Source of the DNA: Streptomyces sp. WZ-12
GTDB taxonomy: Bacteria > Actinomycetota > Actinomycetes > Streptomycetales > Streptomycetaceae
DNA length: 64,000 nt
Assembly (NCBI RefSeq): GCF_028898845.1
Contig: NZ_CP118574.1
Span: 744,001 to 808,000 of the forward strand
Direction of reading: 5' to 3'
The notes under the pieces are model-generated. The model made no database searches and was not told where the DNA came from. It saw only the letters and a list, made by a program, of their open reading frames with translations. This document shows, piece by piece, positions 16,765 to 25,320 of this stretch (the stretch's first letter is position 1; each line of letters starts with the position of its first letter). The position numbers and the translations under genes were made by a program.

Positions 16765-17559
16765 CTACGCGGTTGTGGCGATGCCGCCGTCGACGGGGAT
16801 CACGGCGCCTGTTAGGTATGCGCCTGCCCGGCTGGCGAGGAACACGGCGACACCCGCCATGTCGTCGTCGCGGCCGATCCGGCGCAGTGGGGCCGACGCC
16901 GCGATCGCCTCGCCGAACTCATCGAGGGTTGCCGCCATCATCGTCGACGGGAACGGTCCCGGCGCCACGGCGTTCACGGTGACGTGCTGCGGTCCTAGTT
17001 CCCTGGCGAGCACTCTGGTGAGTTGATGCAGTGCGGCCTTGCTGCTGGAGTACGAGTAGTTGGGCCGCTGGGGGATGTGGATGGCGGCGATGCTGCCGAT
17101 GTTGATGATCCGCGCGGGATCGTCGGCGGTGCCCGCCCTGCGAAGTGCGGGCAGCAGCGCCTGGACCAGCCAGAACGGCGACTTCAAGTTGAGGTCGACG
17201 ACCGTGTCCCAGGCCGCGTCTGGGAACGTCGCCAGCGGCTCGTCCCACATGGCGCCCGCGTTGTTGACGAGGATGTCGAGATGCTCCGAGTCGGCGGTGA
17301 CGAGGTCGGACAGTCGCCGACACTCGTCGTGGCGGGACAGGTCGGCGGAGATGGCCCGCACCTCACCGAATTTGGACAGCTGTTCCTGCGCCTGAGCGCA
17401 CGCTTCTGCGTTGCGTGAGCTGATGACCACGCGGACGCCCGCCTGGAGAAGGCCACGCGCGATCATCATTCCGATGCCTCGGGTACCACCGGTGACGAGC
17501 GCGCGCTTTCCGCGCAGATCGAAAAGTTCTGCATGCGTTGAGAATTGGTTGTCTACCAC
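16765..17559 (-). CDS. Short-chain dehydrogenase/reductase (SDR)
   Basis: This 264-residue classical SDR has the cofactor loop T-G-G-T-R-G-I-G near residues 25-32, the N-N-A-G motif, a catalytic Ser in I-G-S-I-A and the Y-S-S-S-K active-site pair, plus a C-terminal P-V-D-G-G segment. It should reduce a ketone or oxidise an alcohol with NAD(P)H. The GTG at 17559 is chosen because GGAAAG lies eight bases upstream and the longer frame would run through the promoter. It lies 215 bases downstream of psmH in the same direction. It has its own MerR-type promoter and is not among the eight psm genes I recall. Confidence 0.85.
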   Translation of the reverse strand: MVDNQFSTHAELFDLRGKRALVTGGTRGIGMMIARGLLQAGVRVVISSRNAEACAQAQEQLSKFGEVRAISADLSRHDECRRLSDLVTADSEHLDILVNNAGAMWDEPLATFPDAAWDTVVDLNLKSPFWLVQALLPALRRAGTADDPARIINIGSIAAIHIPQRPNYSYSSSKAALHQLTRVLARELGPQHVTVNAVAPGPFPSTMMAATLDEFGEAIAASAPLRRIGRDDDMAGVAVFLASRAGAYLTGAVIPVDGGIATTA

Positions 17560-17627
17560 TTGCCGCTTTCCAGTTGGTCGTGCGGGATGATGCGTCGACG
17601 CGTTGGGTGTTCGGTTCAGCTGTCTCA

Positions 17628-17658
17628 ACGCTATGGCCTTGGAGTGCACTCCAAGCAA
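17628..17658 (-). promoter_or_regulatory. MerR-type promoter and operator upstream of the SDR gene
   Basis: On the minus strand TTGCTT (-35, 17658-17653) and TAGCGT (-10, 17633-17628) are separated by 19 bases. The spacer region contains the perfect 18-bp palindrome CTTGGAGTGCACTCCAAG (17638-17655). A 19-bp spacer holding a palindrome is the established layout for MerR-family activation, and this palindrome is close to NmlR/AdhR-class sites. The transcript would have a leader of about 65 bases. No adjacent MerR gene is present. Confidence 0.7.
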
Positions 17659-17774
17659 GCGGATCAGGGTCTCCCGACGGACCGCGTGCGCAACCGCCGT
17701 AGGCGATTCCGAGCTCAGCATGCGGTCGCACCTCCCCCAACGGTCGGTCGTCTCAACTCGTCATCGGCTCACCA

Positions 17775-19256
17775 TCACCTCACCTCTGCCTTGGCCGCTT
17801 CTGCGGCGATGTGTGGTGGGGCCGCACCGCGGACGGCGTGCCACGCCTCGTGTATGTGGTGGTCTTGGGTGCGGGTGCCTCCGGTGGCGAGGCGGAGGAA
17901 GATGACGCCGTTGTGTTCGGAGTGGGTGAGGAAGGTGGTGCCGTTGGCGTTGATGGTCTGGAGGAGGTTGCGGTTGTCGGCTTCGGAGCCGTTGAGGCGG
18001 AAGGTCACCAGGCCCAGGGTGGGTGGGGCGAGCAGGGTGAAGCGGTCGTCGGCGCCGAGCAGTTCGGCGAAGAGTTGGGCGTGGCGGACGCCGGTGCGGA
18101 TGTGGGTGCGCAGTCCTTCGGCTCCGTACCAGCGGACCACGGACCAGAGTTTCAGCGCGCGGAAGCGACGGCCCAGGGGGATCTGCCAGTGCCGGTAGTC
18201 GGTCACCCGGCCCGATTCCGAGGCGGCGTTGCGCAGGTATTCGGGGAGCACGCTCAGGGCGCCGACGAGGGCTTCGGGGTCGGTCACCCACAGCAGGTCG
18301 CAATCGAAGTTGGTCAGCAGCCACTTGTGCGGGTTGGTGCAGTACGAATCGGCGTAATGCACACCGTCGTTGACCCAGCGCAGCTCGTCGCAGACCGCGG
18401 CCACGCCGGCGTAGGCGGCGTCGACGTGGAGCCAGACCCCGTAGCCGCGGCAGATCGGGCCGATGTCCTCCAGGGGGTCGAAGGAGAGGTGGGAGGTGGT
18501 GCCACGGGTGGCGACCACCATGAGCGGGGTGAGACCGGCGGCCAGGTCGGACCGGATGCGGGATTCCAGGTCGGCGTGGTCCATGGCGCCGTTGGCGTCG
18601 GTGGCCACCTCGCAGACGGCGCGCAGTCCCAGTCCGGCGATGACGGCTGCCTTGGCGGCCGCGGAGTGTGTCTGGCGGGTCAAGTAGACGCGGTAGCGGC
18701 GTTCGCTGGTGCCGTTCTCGCGGGTGCGGCCCGCACTGGCGCGGTGCAGGGCGGTGAGCAGCGCGACCAGTACGGCGCTGGAGGCGGTGTCCTGGATGAC
18801 GCCCTTGCCGCGGAAGCCGTCGGGCAGTCCGAGCAGGTGCACGAACCAGTCCAGCATCTGCTGTTCGACCTCGGTGCAGGCGGGGCTGGTGCTCCAGTTC
18901 ATGCCTTGGACGCCCAGACCGGCGGAGAGCAGTTCGGCCAGGACGGCGGGGCCGGAGGCGTTGGCGGGGAAGTAGCCGAAGAATCGGGGGTGTTGCCAGT
19001 GCATCAGGCCCGGGAGCACGATCCGTTCGAGGTCGGCGAGGAGTGCCGGGAAGCCCTCGCCGTGCTCGGGCGGGGTCGCCGGTAGTTGGGCCCGGATGCT
19101 GCCCGGTTCGACGGGTGGAGCGACCGGTAGGTCCTCCAGGTGTTGCCAGTAGTCGGCGATCCAGTCGATGGTCTGGTGGCCCAGGGCGCGGAAGGTGTCA
19201 TGGTCCATGTGAGGGGTGTGGGTGGTGTGGGGGGACTGCGCGTCGGTGGGCTTCAC
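17775..19256 (-). CDS. psmH: PLP-dependent aromatic L-amino acid decarboxylase, probable PsmH
   Basis: This 493-residue group II decarboxylase has PLP Lys311 in N-P-H-K-W-L, Asp279 in H-V-D-A-A-Y-A-G, and His197 in the T-H-S-A-A segment that stacks on the cofactor. The family turns tryptophan, 5-hydroxytryptophan or DOPA into amines. In the physostigmine pathway, PsmH makes serotonin from 5-hydroxytryptophan. The GTG at 19256 overlaps the stop of psmG in a GTGA. It is the last gene of the eight-gene operon. The symbol rests on matching gene content, order and cluster length to the published psm cluster from memory, not on a sequence comparison. Confidence 0.88.
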   Translation of the reverse strand: MKPTDAQSPHTTHTPHMDHDTFRALGHQTIDWIADYWQHLEDLPVAPPVEPGSIRAQLPATPPEHGEGFPALLADLERIVLPGLMHWQHPRFFGYFPANASGPAVLAELLSAGLGVQGMNWSTSPACTEVEQQMLDWFVHLLGLPDGFRGKGVIQDTASSAVLVALLTALHRASAGRTRENGTSERRYRVYLTRQTHSAAAKAAVIAGLGLRAVCEVATDANGAMDHADLESRIRSDLAAGLTPLMVVATRGTTSHLSFDPLEDIGPICRGYGVWLHVDAAYAGVAAVCDELRWVNDGVHYADSYCTNPHKWLLTNFDCDLLWVTDPEALVGALSVLPEYLRNAASESGRVTDYRHWQIPLGRRFRALKLWSVVRWYGAEGLRTHIRTGVRHAQLFAELLGADDRFTLLAPPTLGLVTFRLNGSEADNRNLLQTINANGTTFLTHSEHNGVIFLRLATGGTRTQDHHIHEAWHAVRGAAPPHIAAEAAKAEVR

Positions 19257-20458
19257 AGCAGCGGCTCCTTCAGGTGGCGGGCCAGGTAGCGGATGCCGTC
19301 GGTGCCGCCGGTGCCGGGCACATCGCCGATGGTCTTCTTCGCGACGCCGAGGTGGGTACGTTTCCACCGCGCCCACTGGCCGTTGACCGCGTCGACGGCC
19401 AGGCGTACGTCCTCGGCCGCGGCCCGGTCGTGCGTCTCCAGGCGGTCGGTGGCGCGGGCGAGCGCGGTGGAAAGCGAGGGGGTGTGGGGCGGGGCCGTCT
19501 CCAGGTCGACCGCGGCCAGGGGTTCGGGGCGGAGGGCGGCCTCGCCGCGGCAGCGTCGCTCCAGGCGCGCGAAGCCGGGTGACTGGAGGGCACCGGTGCC
19601 TGTGGTGGCCGCGCGGATCGCGGCGAACTGGGCGGGGTCGATGATGGCGACCAGGCGGAAGACGTGCTGGGCGCGGGCGAGGTTGGCGGCGGTGGCGTGC
19701 AGCGACGCGGTCAGGGCAGCGGTGTCGGGGGTGGGGACCAGGGCCTGTTGGTGGGCCTGGGCGGTGTGGAACGCGGCCTGTTCGGCGAGGAGTTCCATGA
19801 TCTGCACGCTGCGCAGGAACAGGGGCTCGTCCGGCTGTGCCGTCGCCACCGGCAGGGACGACTCCACCAGCAGCTCCAGCGGTTCCGGGAGTCCGGCGCC
19901 GCCCGCGGACAGCAGTCGGTTGCAGCGGTGCATGGCCTGTGCGATGCCGGTGTGCCGGGGCCTGGTGTCGGCGTCCGCCCAGCCGTGGTGTGCGTCCAGG
20001 TGGCGCGCGAGGTGGGTGGCCGCGGTGGAGCGGAAGCGGCGTTCGCCGAGGCGTTCCTCGCGGGCGGCCCGTCGCAGTTCGTGCCGGACCAGGTCCGCGG
20101 TGAGCAGTGCGGACAGTTGGGCGGCGCGTTGGGGAAAGTCGCCCAGGCGGGACCACTGGCCGAACAGGGCGGTCATGGTGTAGGCGCCGTAGGAGGGTGC
20201 CTTGCGCAGGGAGCTGGTCAGGCAGGTCAGCCAGGCCGTGGTGGCCCATTCCAAGGTGCCTGGTTCGAGGGGGCGGCTGCGGGCCCAGTCCCAGGCGTCG
20301 AGGAGCCGCGACTGAAGTCCGCCGGGCAGCGCCGTGGTGCCGTGAGCCCGTATGACGCGGGTGACCGGGCGGTGCGGGAACGGTCCGGGTGGGCCCTTGC
20401 GGATGCGCTGGAGCCAGGCGTCAACTGCCCGTTCCGCGTGGTCGGTCGGGGTCGTCAT
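19253..20458 (-). CDS. psmG: Tryptophan 2,3-dioxygenase-like haem protein, probable PsmG
   Basis: This 401-residue protein has the C-terminal signature of the tryptophan dioxygenase superfamily: W-K-R-T-H with candidate haem ligand His369, then I-G-D-V-P-G-T-G-G-T-D-G-I-R-Y-L. An upstream G-A-L-Q-S-P-G-F-x-R-L-E block matches the S-G-x-Q-S-x-x-F-R-x-x-E motif. The N-terminal half is diverged. Relatives in natural product clusters (MarE; the haem-dependent aromatic hydroxylases such as LmbB2 and SfmD) insert one oxygen instead of cleaving the ring. As the known pathway starts from 5-hydroxytryptophan, I infer tryptophan 5-hydroxylation. The gene overlaps psmF by 38 bases. Confidence 0.8.
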   Translation of the reverse strand: MTTPTDHAERAVDAWLQRIRKGPPGPFPHRPVTRVIRAHGTTALPGGLQSRLLDAWDWARSRPLEPGTLEWATTAWLTCLTSSLRKAPSYGAYTMTALFGQWSRLGDFPQRAAQLSALLTADLVRHELRRAAREERLGERRFRSTAATHLARHLDAHHGWADADTRPRHTGIAQAMHRCNRLLSAGGAGLPEPLELLVESSLPVATAQPDEPLFLRSVQIMELLAEQAAFHTAQAHQQALVPTPDTAALTASLHATAANLARAQHVFRLVAIIDPAQFAAIRAATTGTGALQSPGFARLERRCRGEAALRPEPLAAVDLETAPPHTPSLSTALARATDRLETHDRAAAEDVRLAVDAVNGQWARWKRTHLGVAKKTIGDVPGTGGTDGIRYLARHLKEPLL

Positions 20459-20990
20459 CGATGGGGTTTCTCCATACGGGGAACATGGGTGGGCCGTCGG
20501 GAAGGTGCAGCGTCCGGGTGTTGCGGAATCCGTGACGGAGCATCAAGCGTGCGCCGCGCCAGGTACTGGCCTCGGCGTAGGTGCCGACGCGGTCGCGGTC
20601 AGCCAGCGCGGTGAGGCGGGAGAGCATCCGTCCGCCCAGGCCGGAGTCCTGGTGGGCGCTGCGCACGCCGTAGAACAGCAGGTAGTAGTGGGGGGCGTGC
20701 GGATGGTGTTCGTCCAGTCGGTTGCGCATCTCGCCCTCCCGGCCGCGGGCGGGGTCGTCGGAGAGTTGGGCGTTCGGAGGCAGGGCGAGCATCGCGGCGG
20801 TGCCCGGGGACAGTTCGACGATCCCGCCGGCCGCGTGGACGCGGCCGGCGACGCCCGAGAAGAAGCGGGTGAGGGCTGCCGTTCCGTCCGGGAAGACCCA
20901 CTGGGTCGGCGGATCGGCGGCGAACGCCTCGGCGAGGATGGCGGCGACCTCGGGGAGGTCGCGGGCCGTGGCGGTCCGGAAGGCGGTCAT
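20421..20990 (-). CDS. psmF: GNAT N-acetyltransferase, probable PsmF
   Basis: This 189-residue GNAT protein has its acetyl-CoA loop at Q-D-S-G-L-G-G in the helix following the beta4 strand L-L-F-Y-G-V-R. In the published physostigmine scheme PsmF acetylates serotonin to N-acetylserotonin; the acetyl group is needed for the middle steps and later removed. The ATG at 20990 overlaps the carbamoyltransferase stop in an ATGA, and the gene end overlaps psmG. The symbol is assigned by order and family. Confidence 0.85.
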   Translation of the reverse strand: MTAFRTATARDLPEVAAILAEAFAADPPTQWVFPDGTAALTRFFSGVAGRVHAAGGIVELSPGTAAMLALPPNAQLSDDPARGREGEMRNRLDEHHPHAPHYYLLFYGVRSAHQDSGLGGRMLSRLTALADRDRVGTYAEASTWRGARLMLRHGFRNTRTLHLPDGPPMFPVWRNPIDDDPDRPRGTGS

Positions 20991-22654
20991 GTGCGGCGGT
21001 ACAGACGGCCCTCGGACCAGATGGCGGGTACGCGCCCCCACGCCGCGGCCGAGGCCACGTCGGGGAAGAAGCCGCGGCCCTTGTGGTTGGCGCTGGTGTT
21101 GCAGAGCAGCGGGATGCCCGAGAGCTTCTCGTAGGCGGTCAACAGCTCGTGCACGAAGGGCGATTGGCGATCGTTGACGGTCTGGAGGCGCGCGGTGCCG
21201 TCGAGGTGTACGACGGCGGGGACCTTGGCCTCCCAGCCGACCCGGGTGTCGTGGTCGAAGAGCATGTGGGGGTCGGGCGTGCCCGGGGCGAACAGTTCCG
21301 GCGCCCGGTGTTCCAGGCATACCGGGGCGACCGGCCGGTACTCCTCACGGTCCTTGATGCGGTTGAGGTGTTCCTTCATGCCGGCGTCGGTGGCCGGGGC
21401 GAAGATGCTGCGGTGCCCCAGGGCGCGCGGGCCCAGCTCGGCCCGGCCGGTGAGCACGACGACGGGCGCGCCGGTGTCATGGAGTTCGCGGGCAAGTCCG
21501 TTGACGTCGCAGGCGGTTGAGGTCCATCCCGGCGGGTCGTCCAGCGCCGGCCGTAGGCGGGGGCCCTGGTAGACCGACCAGTCGAGGACGGCTCGGCCGC
21601 TGGTCCGCGCCCATTCGGTGGCGGCGGCTCCGAGGGCGGCCCCGGAGTCGTTGGGGAACGGTGGCACCCACACCTCCTCGAACAGGCCGGAGGAGCGCAG
21701 CAGGTTGTTCCACTTGATGTTCAGTGCGCAGCCGCCGGCCAGGCACAGGCGGGGCGGCAGGTCACGGCCGCGCACGGCGGCGCCGAGGGCGGCGTGCAGT
21801 CGACGGCCCACATAGCCCTGGAAGGTGGCGATGAGGTCCGCGTCCGTGGCGTCGGGCCAGGGGGATGCGTCGCCGTGCTTGAGCGCGTGGGCGAGGTCGT
21901 CCCCCATCGTGAACGACAGTTCCATGGCGTCGAGTTGCTCGGTGAGGACGGTGTCGAAGCCCGGGTCGTCCGTGCCGAGGGCGGCGTACGCCATGGCCTT
22001 ACCGGCCACGTCGAGGTTACGGGGCATCAACTGCGGGTCTTGGGCGGCGGGTTGGTGGGAGCCGCGGAACGGTGGGAGGGCGGCGCAGAAGTCCGCGAAG
22101 ATGCTGCCGTACAAGGGGAACAGCTCCCCCAGGCGCGTGACGCGGAGGGGTTGGGGTTCCACCCGGTACAGGACGGGAGTCATGCCGCCGTCCCACACCA
22201 GGACCAGTGCGTCCTGTCCGCGCCGGGCGAAGGGGCTGGTGGTGTAGGAACCCATCAGGTGTTGGGTGCTGTGGTGGTAGCCGCTGTAGGCGTGCCTGGC
22301 GGAGCCGAGCGGGAGCCCGATGAAGTCGCGCCGGGCCAGTACCTCGGCGCCGGGCAGGTCCTGGTAGGCGGCCACCGGCAGTACCACGGGGCGCCCCTGG
22401 TGGGAGACGTGCAGCAGCGGATTCCGCTGGTCCTGGCCCTGCGGGGCGAACCAGCCGTCCACCACGAACCGGTCGATGTCGCCGAGGGCGACCCCTTCCC
22501 TGGCGAGGACGTCCTCGGCCCGCTCCAGTCGGTCCAGCGGTTGGAATCGCCGACTGTTGTCCAGCTTCTCCATCTCCACGGAGAAGCGGAGCCTGCCGTC
22601 CTCGACGAGGGCCAGTCCGCCGTCGTGGGTGAGTTTCAGTCCGCAGATCAGCAT
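20987..22654 (-). CDS. psmE: NodU/CmcH-type O-carbamoyltransferase, probable PsmE
   Basis: This 555-residue protein is a full-length carbamoyltransferase. The N-terminal Kae1-like domain (about 1-355) has H-D-G-G-L-A-L-V near residues 10-17 and L-A-G-G-C-A-L-N-I-K-W-N late in the domain. The C-terminal domain has G-R-A-E-L-G-P-R-A-L-G-H-R-S-I. The family transfers the carbamoyl group of carbamoyl phosphate, via carbamoyl-adenylate, to a hydroxyl. Physostigmine carries a carbamate on the 5-hydroxyl of the indole, which fits exactly. It follows psmD by four bases. Confidence 0.9.
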   Translation of the reverse strand: MLICGLKLTHDGGLALVEDGRLRFSVEMEKLDNSRRFQPLDRLERAEDVLAREGVALGDIDRFVVDGWFAPQGQDQRNPLLHVSHQGRPVVLPVAAYQDLPGAEVLARRDFIGLPLGSARHAYSGYHHSTQHLMGSYTTSPFARRGQDALVLVWDGGMTPVLYRVEPQPLRVTRLGELFPLYGSIFADFCAALPPFRGSHQPAAQDPQLMPRNLDVAGKAMAYAALGTDDPGFDTVLTEQLDAMELSFTMGDDLAHALKHGDASPWPDATDADLIATFQGYVGRRLHAALGAAVRGRDLPPRLCLAGGCALNIKWNNLLRSSGLFEEVWVPPFPNDSGAALGAAATEWARTSGRAVLDWSVYQGPRLRPALDDPPGWTSTACDVNGLARELHDTGAPVVVLTGRAELGPRALGHRSIFAPATDAGMKEHLNRIKDREEYRPVAPVCLEHRAPELFAPGTPDPHMLFDHDTRVGWEAKVPAVVHLDGTARLQTVNDRQSPFVHELLTAYEKLSGIPLLCNTSANHKGRGFFPDVASAAAWGRVPAIWSEGRLYRRT

Positions 22655-22658
22655 GTCC

Positions 22659-23459
22659 CTAGCCTTCGCCCCGGGTCAGGACCCAGGTCTCGTAGTGGGT
22701 GGCGTCGGTGGTGGGGCGCTCGGTGTAGTTGTCGAACACCTCTGCCCGGGCGAAGCCTGCGGCGCGTGCCTGGGCGCGGACGGTGTCGTGGTCGAACGCG
22801 TACAACCGGTGCACCTCGCGGGTGCCGGCGTAGGTGTCCGCCGCGCCGTGGCGGGTGAACTGGGTGTAGTGCAGATCGCAGTAGGGGGTGTCGGGTTCGC
22901 TGGTGAAGTTCCAGATGAAGGCCAGGTCATCCTGATCGGCGGCCCACTTGCGGTTGCCCCAGTGCCCCTTGAGCAGTGCGGCGGTCTCGATGTCGAAGAC
23001 GAACGTCGCGCCTAGCGGCAGTATCTCGGCGACGGAGCGCAGGGTCTCGCCCAACGACCGTGCGTCGGGCTGGTAGTTGAGGGCGGCCGCGGTGCACACC
23101 ACGGCGTCCGCGGCGGTCGGCAGCCGTGCGGGCAGTTCCAACCGCCGGAAGTCGGCGGCCCGACCGACCCGGTTCTTCGCCAGCGCCAGCATGGTCTCGG
23201 AGCGGTCCAGGGCGATGACCTCGTAGCCGCGGCCCACCAGTTGTTCGGTCATCAGCCCGGTGCCGCAGCACAGTTCCAGCACCCGGTGCACGCGCTGTCC
23301 GCGGGCGGCCCAGAGGCGTTCGATGAAGTCCGCCATCCGCGTCCGGGGCGACTCTCCCCACTGGGCTATCGCGTAGTCGACGAGCCGGTCGTACACGTCG
23401 GCGGTCGCCGCGTAGGGCTCGGGCGTGCCGGCGTCCTGGTGTGGCTGTCCCTGCATCAT
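22659..23459 (-). CDS. psmD: SAM-dependent methyltransferase, probable PsmD
   Basis: This 266-residue class I methyltransferase has motif I E-L-C-C-G-T-G near residues 62-68. It is clearly paralogous to the next upstream gene: both have Y-D-R-L-x-D near the start, W-A-A-D-Q-x-D-x-A-F-I-W in the middle and A-G-F-A-R-A-E-V-F-D-N-Y-T near the end. PsmD in the physostigmine pathway methylates indole C3, which sets the quaternary centre and triggers pyrroloindoline closure. Which of the two paralogues is PsmC and which PsmD is assigned only by gene order. Confidence 0.8.
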   Translation of the reverse strand: MMQGQPHQDAGTPEPYAATADVYDRLVDYAIAQWGESPRTRMADFIERLWAARGQRVHRVLELCCGTGLMTEQLVGRGYEVIALDRSETMLALAKNRVGRAADFRRLELPARLPTAADAVVCTAAALNYQPDARSLGETLRSVAEILPLGATFVFDIETAALLKGHWGNRKWAADQDDLAFIWNFTSEPDTPYCDLHYTQFTRHGAADTYAGTREVHRLYAFDHDTVRAQARAAGFARAEVFDNYTERPTTDATHYETWVLTRGEG

Positions 23460-23479
23460 GTGCGGTGTCTGTCCTTCCG

Positions 23480-24265
23480 TCAGTTGCGGGTGAGGGCCCA
23501 GGTGTCGTAGAGCGTGGTCGCGTGGGCGGGGGCGTTGGTGTAGTTGTCGAACACCTCGGCGCGGGCGAAGCCGGCCCGCTCGGCGCTGCGCCGCACCAGC
23601 GGGTGGTCCAGGACGTACAGGCGGTGCTTCTCGCTCGTTCGCGCGTAGGTGGCACCCGCACCCTCACCACGGCGCAGGAACTGGGTGTAGAAGGCGTCGC
23701 TGTAGCGCTCGTCGGAGTTGGTGAACTCCCAGATGAAGGCGAAGTCGCCCTGGTCCGCGGCCCATACGCGATGCCCCGCGTGTTCGGTGACCATGTGGCG
23801 GGACAGCACGTCGAAGACGAAGACGCCGCCGGGGCGCAGGACGCGGTGCACGGCCCGGAAGACCTCGGTCAGCTCCTCCTCGCCGGCGGTGTAGCTCAAC
23901 CCCGAACCGGTGGAACTCACCGCGTCGACGGACGCCTCGGGCAGCGGGAGATCGGGCAACTGCGCCTGGATGAGCGGGATGTGCTTGCCGAGGCGCTGTC
24001 GGGCGAGGGCGAGCATCTGCGGGGACTGGTCGAGCCCGGTGACCGCGTAGCCGGCCCGGGCGAGGTCGTGCAGCACGCTGCCGGTGCCGCAGCACAGGTC
24101 CACCACGTCCCGCACGTCGCCGTCGCGCCGCGCCCACTGCTCGCGGAGGAACGCGACCCGTTCGGGGACCGGCTTCTCGTGCCAGTTCGCGATGATCCAG
24201 TCGTCCAGTCGGTCGTAGATTTCGGCGATGGCCCGGTACATCGGGGCATGCGCATCGGTTGCCAT
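23480..24265 (-). CDS. psmC: SAM-dependent methyltransferase, probable PsmC
   Basis: This 261-residue class I methyltransferase has motif I D-L-C-C-G-T-G-S near residues 56-63 and shares blocks over its whole length with the downstream paralogue. AAAGGA lies about seven bases before the ATG. By the published pathway it should methylate a nitrogen of the physostigmine intermediates, probably the carbamate, but I cannot derive this from sequence. It sits 22 bases after psmB. The tandem pair looks like a duplication followed by change of target. Confidence 0.78.
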   Translation of the reverse strand: MATDAHAPMYRAIAEIYDRLDDWIIANWHEKPVPERVAFLREQWARRDGDVRDVVDLCCGTGSVLHDLARAGYAVTGLDQSPQMLALARQRLGKHIPLIQAQLPDLPLPEASVDAVSSTGSGLSYTAGEEELTEVFRAVHRVLRPGGVFVFDVLSRHMVTEHAGHRVWAADQGDFAFIWEFTNSDERYSDAFYTQFLRRGEGAGATYARTSEKHRLYVLDHPLVRRSAERAGFARAEVFDNYTNAPAHATTLYDTWALTRN

Positions 24266-24287
24266 GCGGGGTCCTTTGCTGTGTGGG

Positions 24288-25217
24288 TCAGGCGAACGCG
24301 GCGGTCAACGCCCGTACCGCGTGCTGCCGTAGGGCGGCGGCGCGGGGGGCCACGCCGTCCAGGTGGAGTGCGCAGTGGACGAGTCCCGGACACCGCACGA
24401 GGGTGGTCGGCACGCCGGCGGCGGCCATCCGCGCCGCGTATGCCTCGCCCTCGTCGCGCAGCGGGTCGTACTCGACGGTGAGGACGGTGGCCGGCGGCAG
24501 CCCGGCGAGGTCCGGGGCGAGGGCCGGGGCGGCCCGCCACGGCGCGTCGTCCAACGGGCCTTCGGGCCGGCCCAGGTACGTGCGCCAGCACGCCTCCATC
24601 ATCGCCGCGGTGTTCTGGTAACCGGTGGCGAACTCCCGGTACGACGGGGCGTTCCGCCGCGGGTCCAGCGCCGGATTGATCAGGAGTTGGTGGGCGGGGG
24701 ACGCCACCGAACCGCGGGCTTCCAGGGCGACGGCGGCGGCGAGGGCCCCTCCCGCGCTGTCCCCGGCGACCGCCAACCGGGCGGGGTCGCACCCGAGCAC
24801 GGCGGCGTTCTCGTGGGCCCAGGCGGTGACGGCCCGGGCGTCGTCCAGCCCTGCCGGGAAGGGGTGTTCGGGCGAGAGCCGGTAGTCGACGTTGAGCACC
24901 GCCACCCCGGCCTCCACCGCCAGGGCCCGCAGCGGCGGATCCATGTAGGCGATGCTGCCGGCCGTCCAACCGCCACCGTGGAAGTACACGACGAGCGGGA
25001 GTCGGGTGCCTGGCCGCGGATGGTAGAGCCGGTACGGCACCTCACTCGTGCCGTGCACGGCCGTACCGTCGGTCACCCGGGCGACGGCGGGCGGCGGGGC
25101 GCAGAAGGCGACCATGCCCTCGACCGCGGTACGCAGGGTATCGGGGGTCATCGGCTGCGGAACCTCAGTCGCGTTGAGCACGTCGAGGAAGCGTTCTTTG
25201 ATGCGGGGGTCGAGCAC
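24288..25217 (-). CDS. psmB: HSL-family alpha/beta hydrolase, probable N-deacetylase PsmB
   Basis: This 309-residue protein belongs to the hormone-sensitive-lipase family of esterases (alpha/beta hydrolase fold-3). It has the oxyanion motif H-G-G-G at 80-83, nucleophile Ser154 in G-D-S-A-G-G, a D-P-L-R-D segment for the acid and a late L-V-H-C-A-L with the His. In the physostigmine pathway a hydrolase removes the temporary N-acetyl group after ring closure, and this is the only hydrolase in the operon. The start is GTG at 25217, 103 bases after psmA. Arylformamidase activity paired with PsmG is conceivable but less likely. Confidence 0.82.
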   Translation of the reverse strand: MLDPRIKERFLDVLNATEVPQPMTPDTLRTAVEGMVAFCAPPPAVARVTDGTAVHGTSEVPYRLYHPRPGTRLPLVVYFHGGGWTAGSIAYMDPPLRALAVEAGVAVLNVDYRLSPEHPFPAGLDDARAVTAWAHENAAVLGCDPARLAVAGDSAGGALAAAVALEARGSVASPAHQLLINPALDPRRNAPSYREFATGYQNTAAMMEACWRTYLGRPEGPLDDAPWRAAPALAPDLAGLPPATVLTVEYDPLRDEGEAYAARMAAAGVPTTLVRCPGLVHCALHLDGVAPRAAALRQHAVRALTAAFA

Positions 25218-25320
25218 GGGGAGCGGGCCCTTTCCTCGTGAACGGCACGGACGCCCTCGGCCTCGCCGTTGAGTCGGCCGGATCGCCCGTAACTGCTCTG
25301 CTGGAATGGCGAGTTGAGGA

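Noticed and set aside
17811..19085. Long rightward open frame opposite psmH
   Set aside because: The Gly/Val/Gln-rich translation is a typical antisense artefact of high-GC coding sequence.
19253..25217. Kynurenine pathway (dioxygenase plus arylformamidase-like hydrolase)
   Set aside because: The hydrolase is of the HSL type without kynurenine-formamidase marks, no kynureninase or kynurenine monooxygenase is present, and the full gene set fits physostigmine much better.
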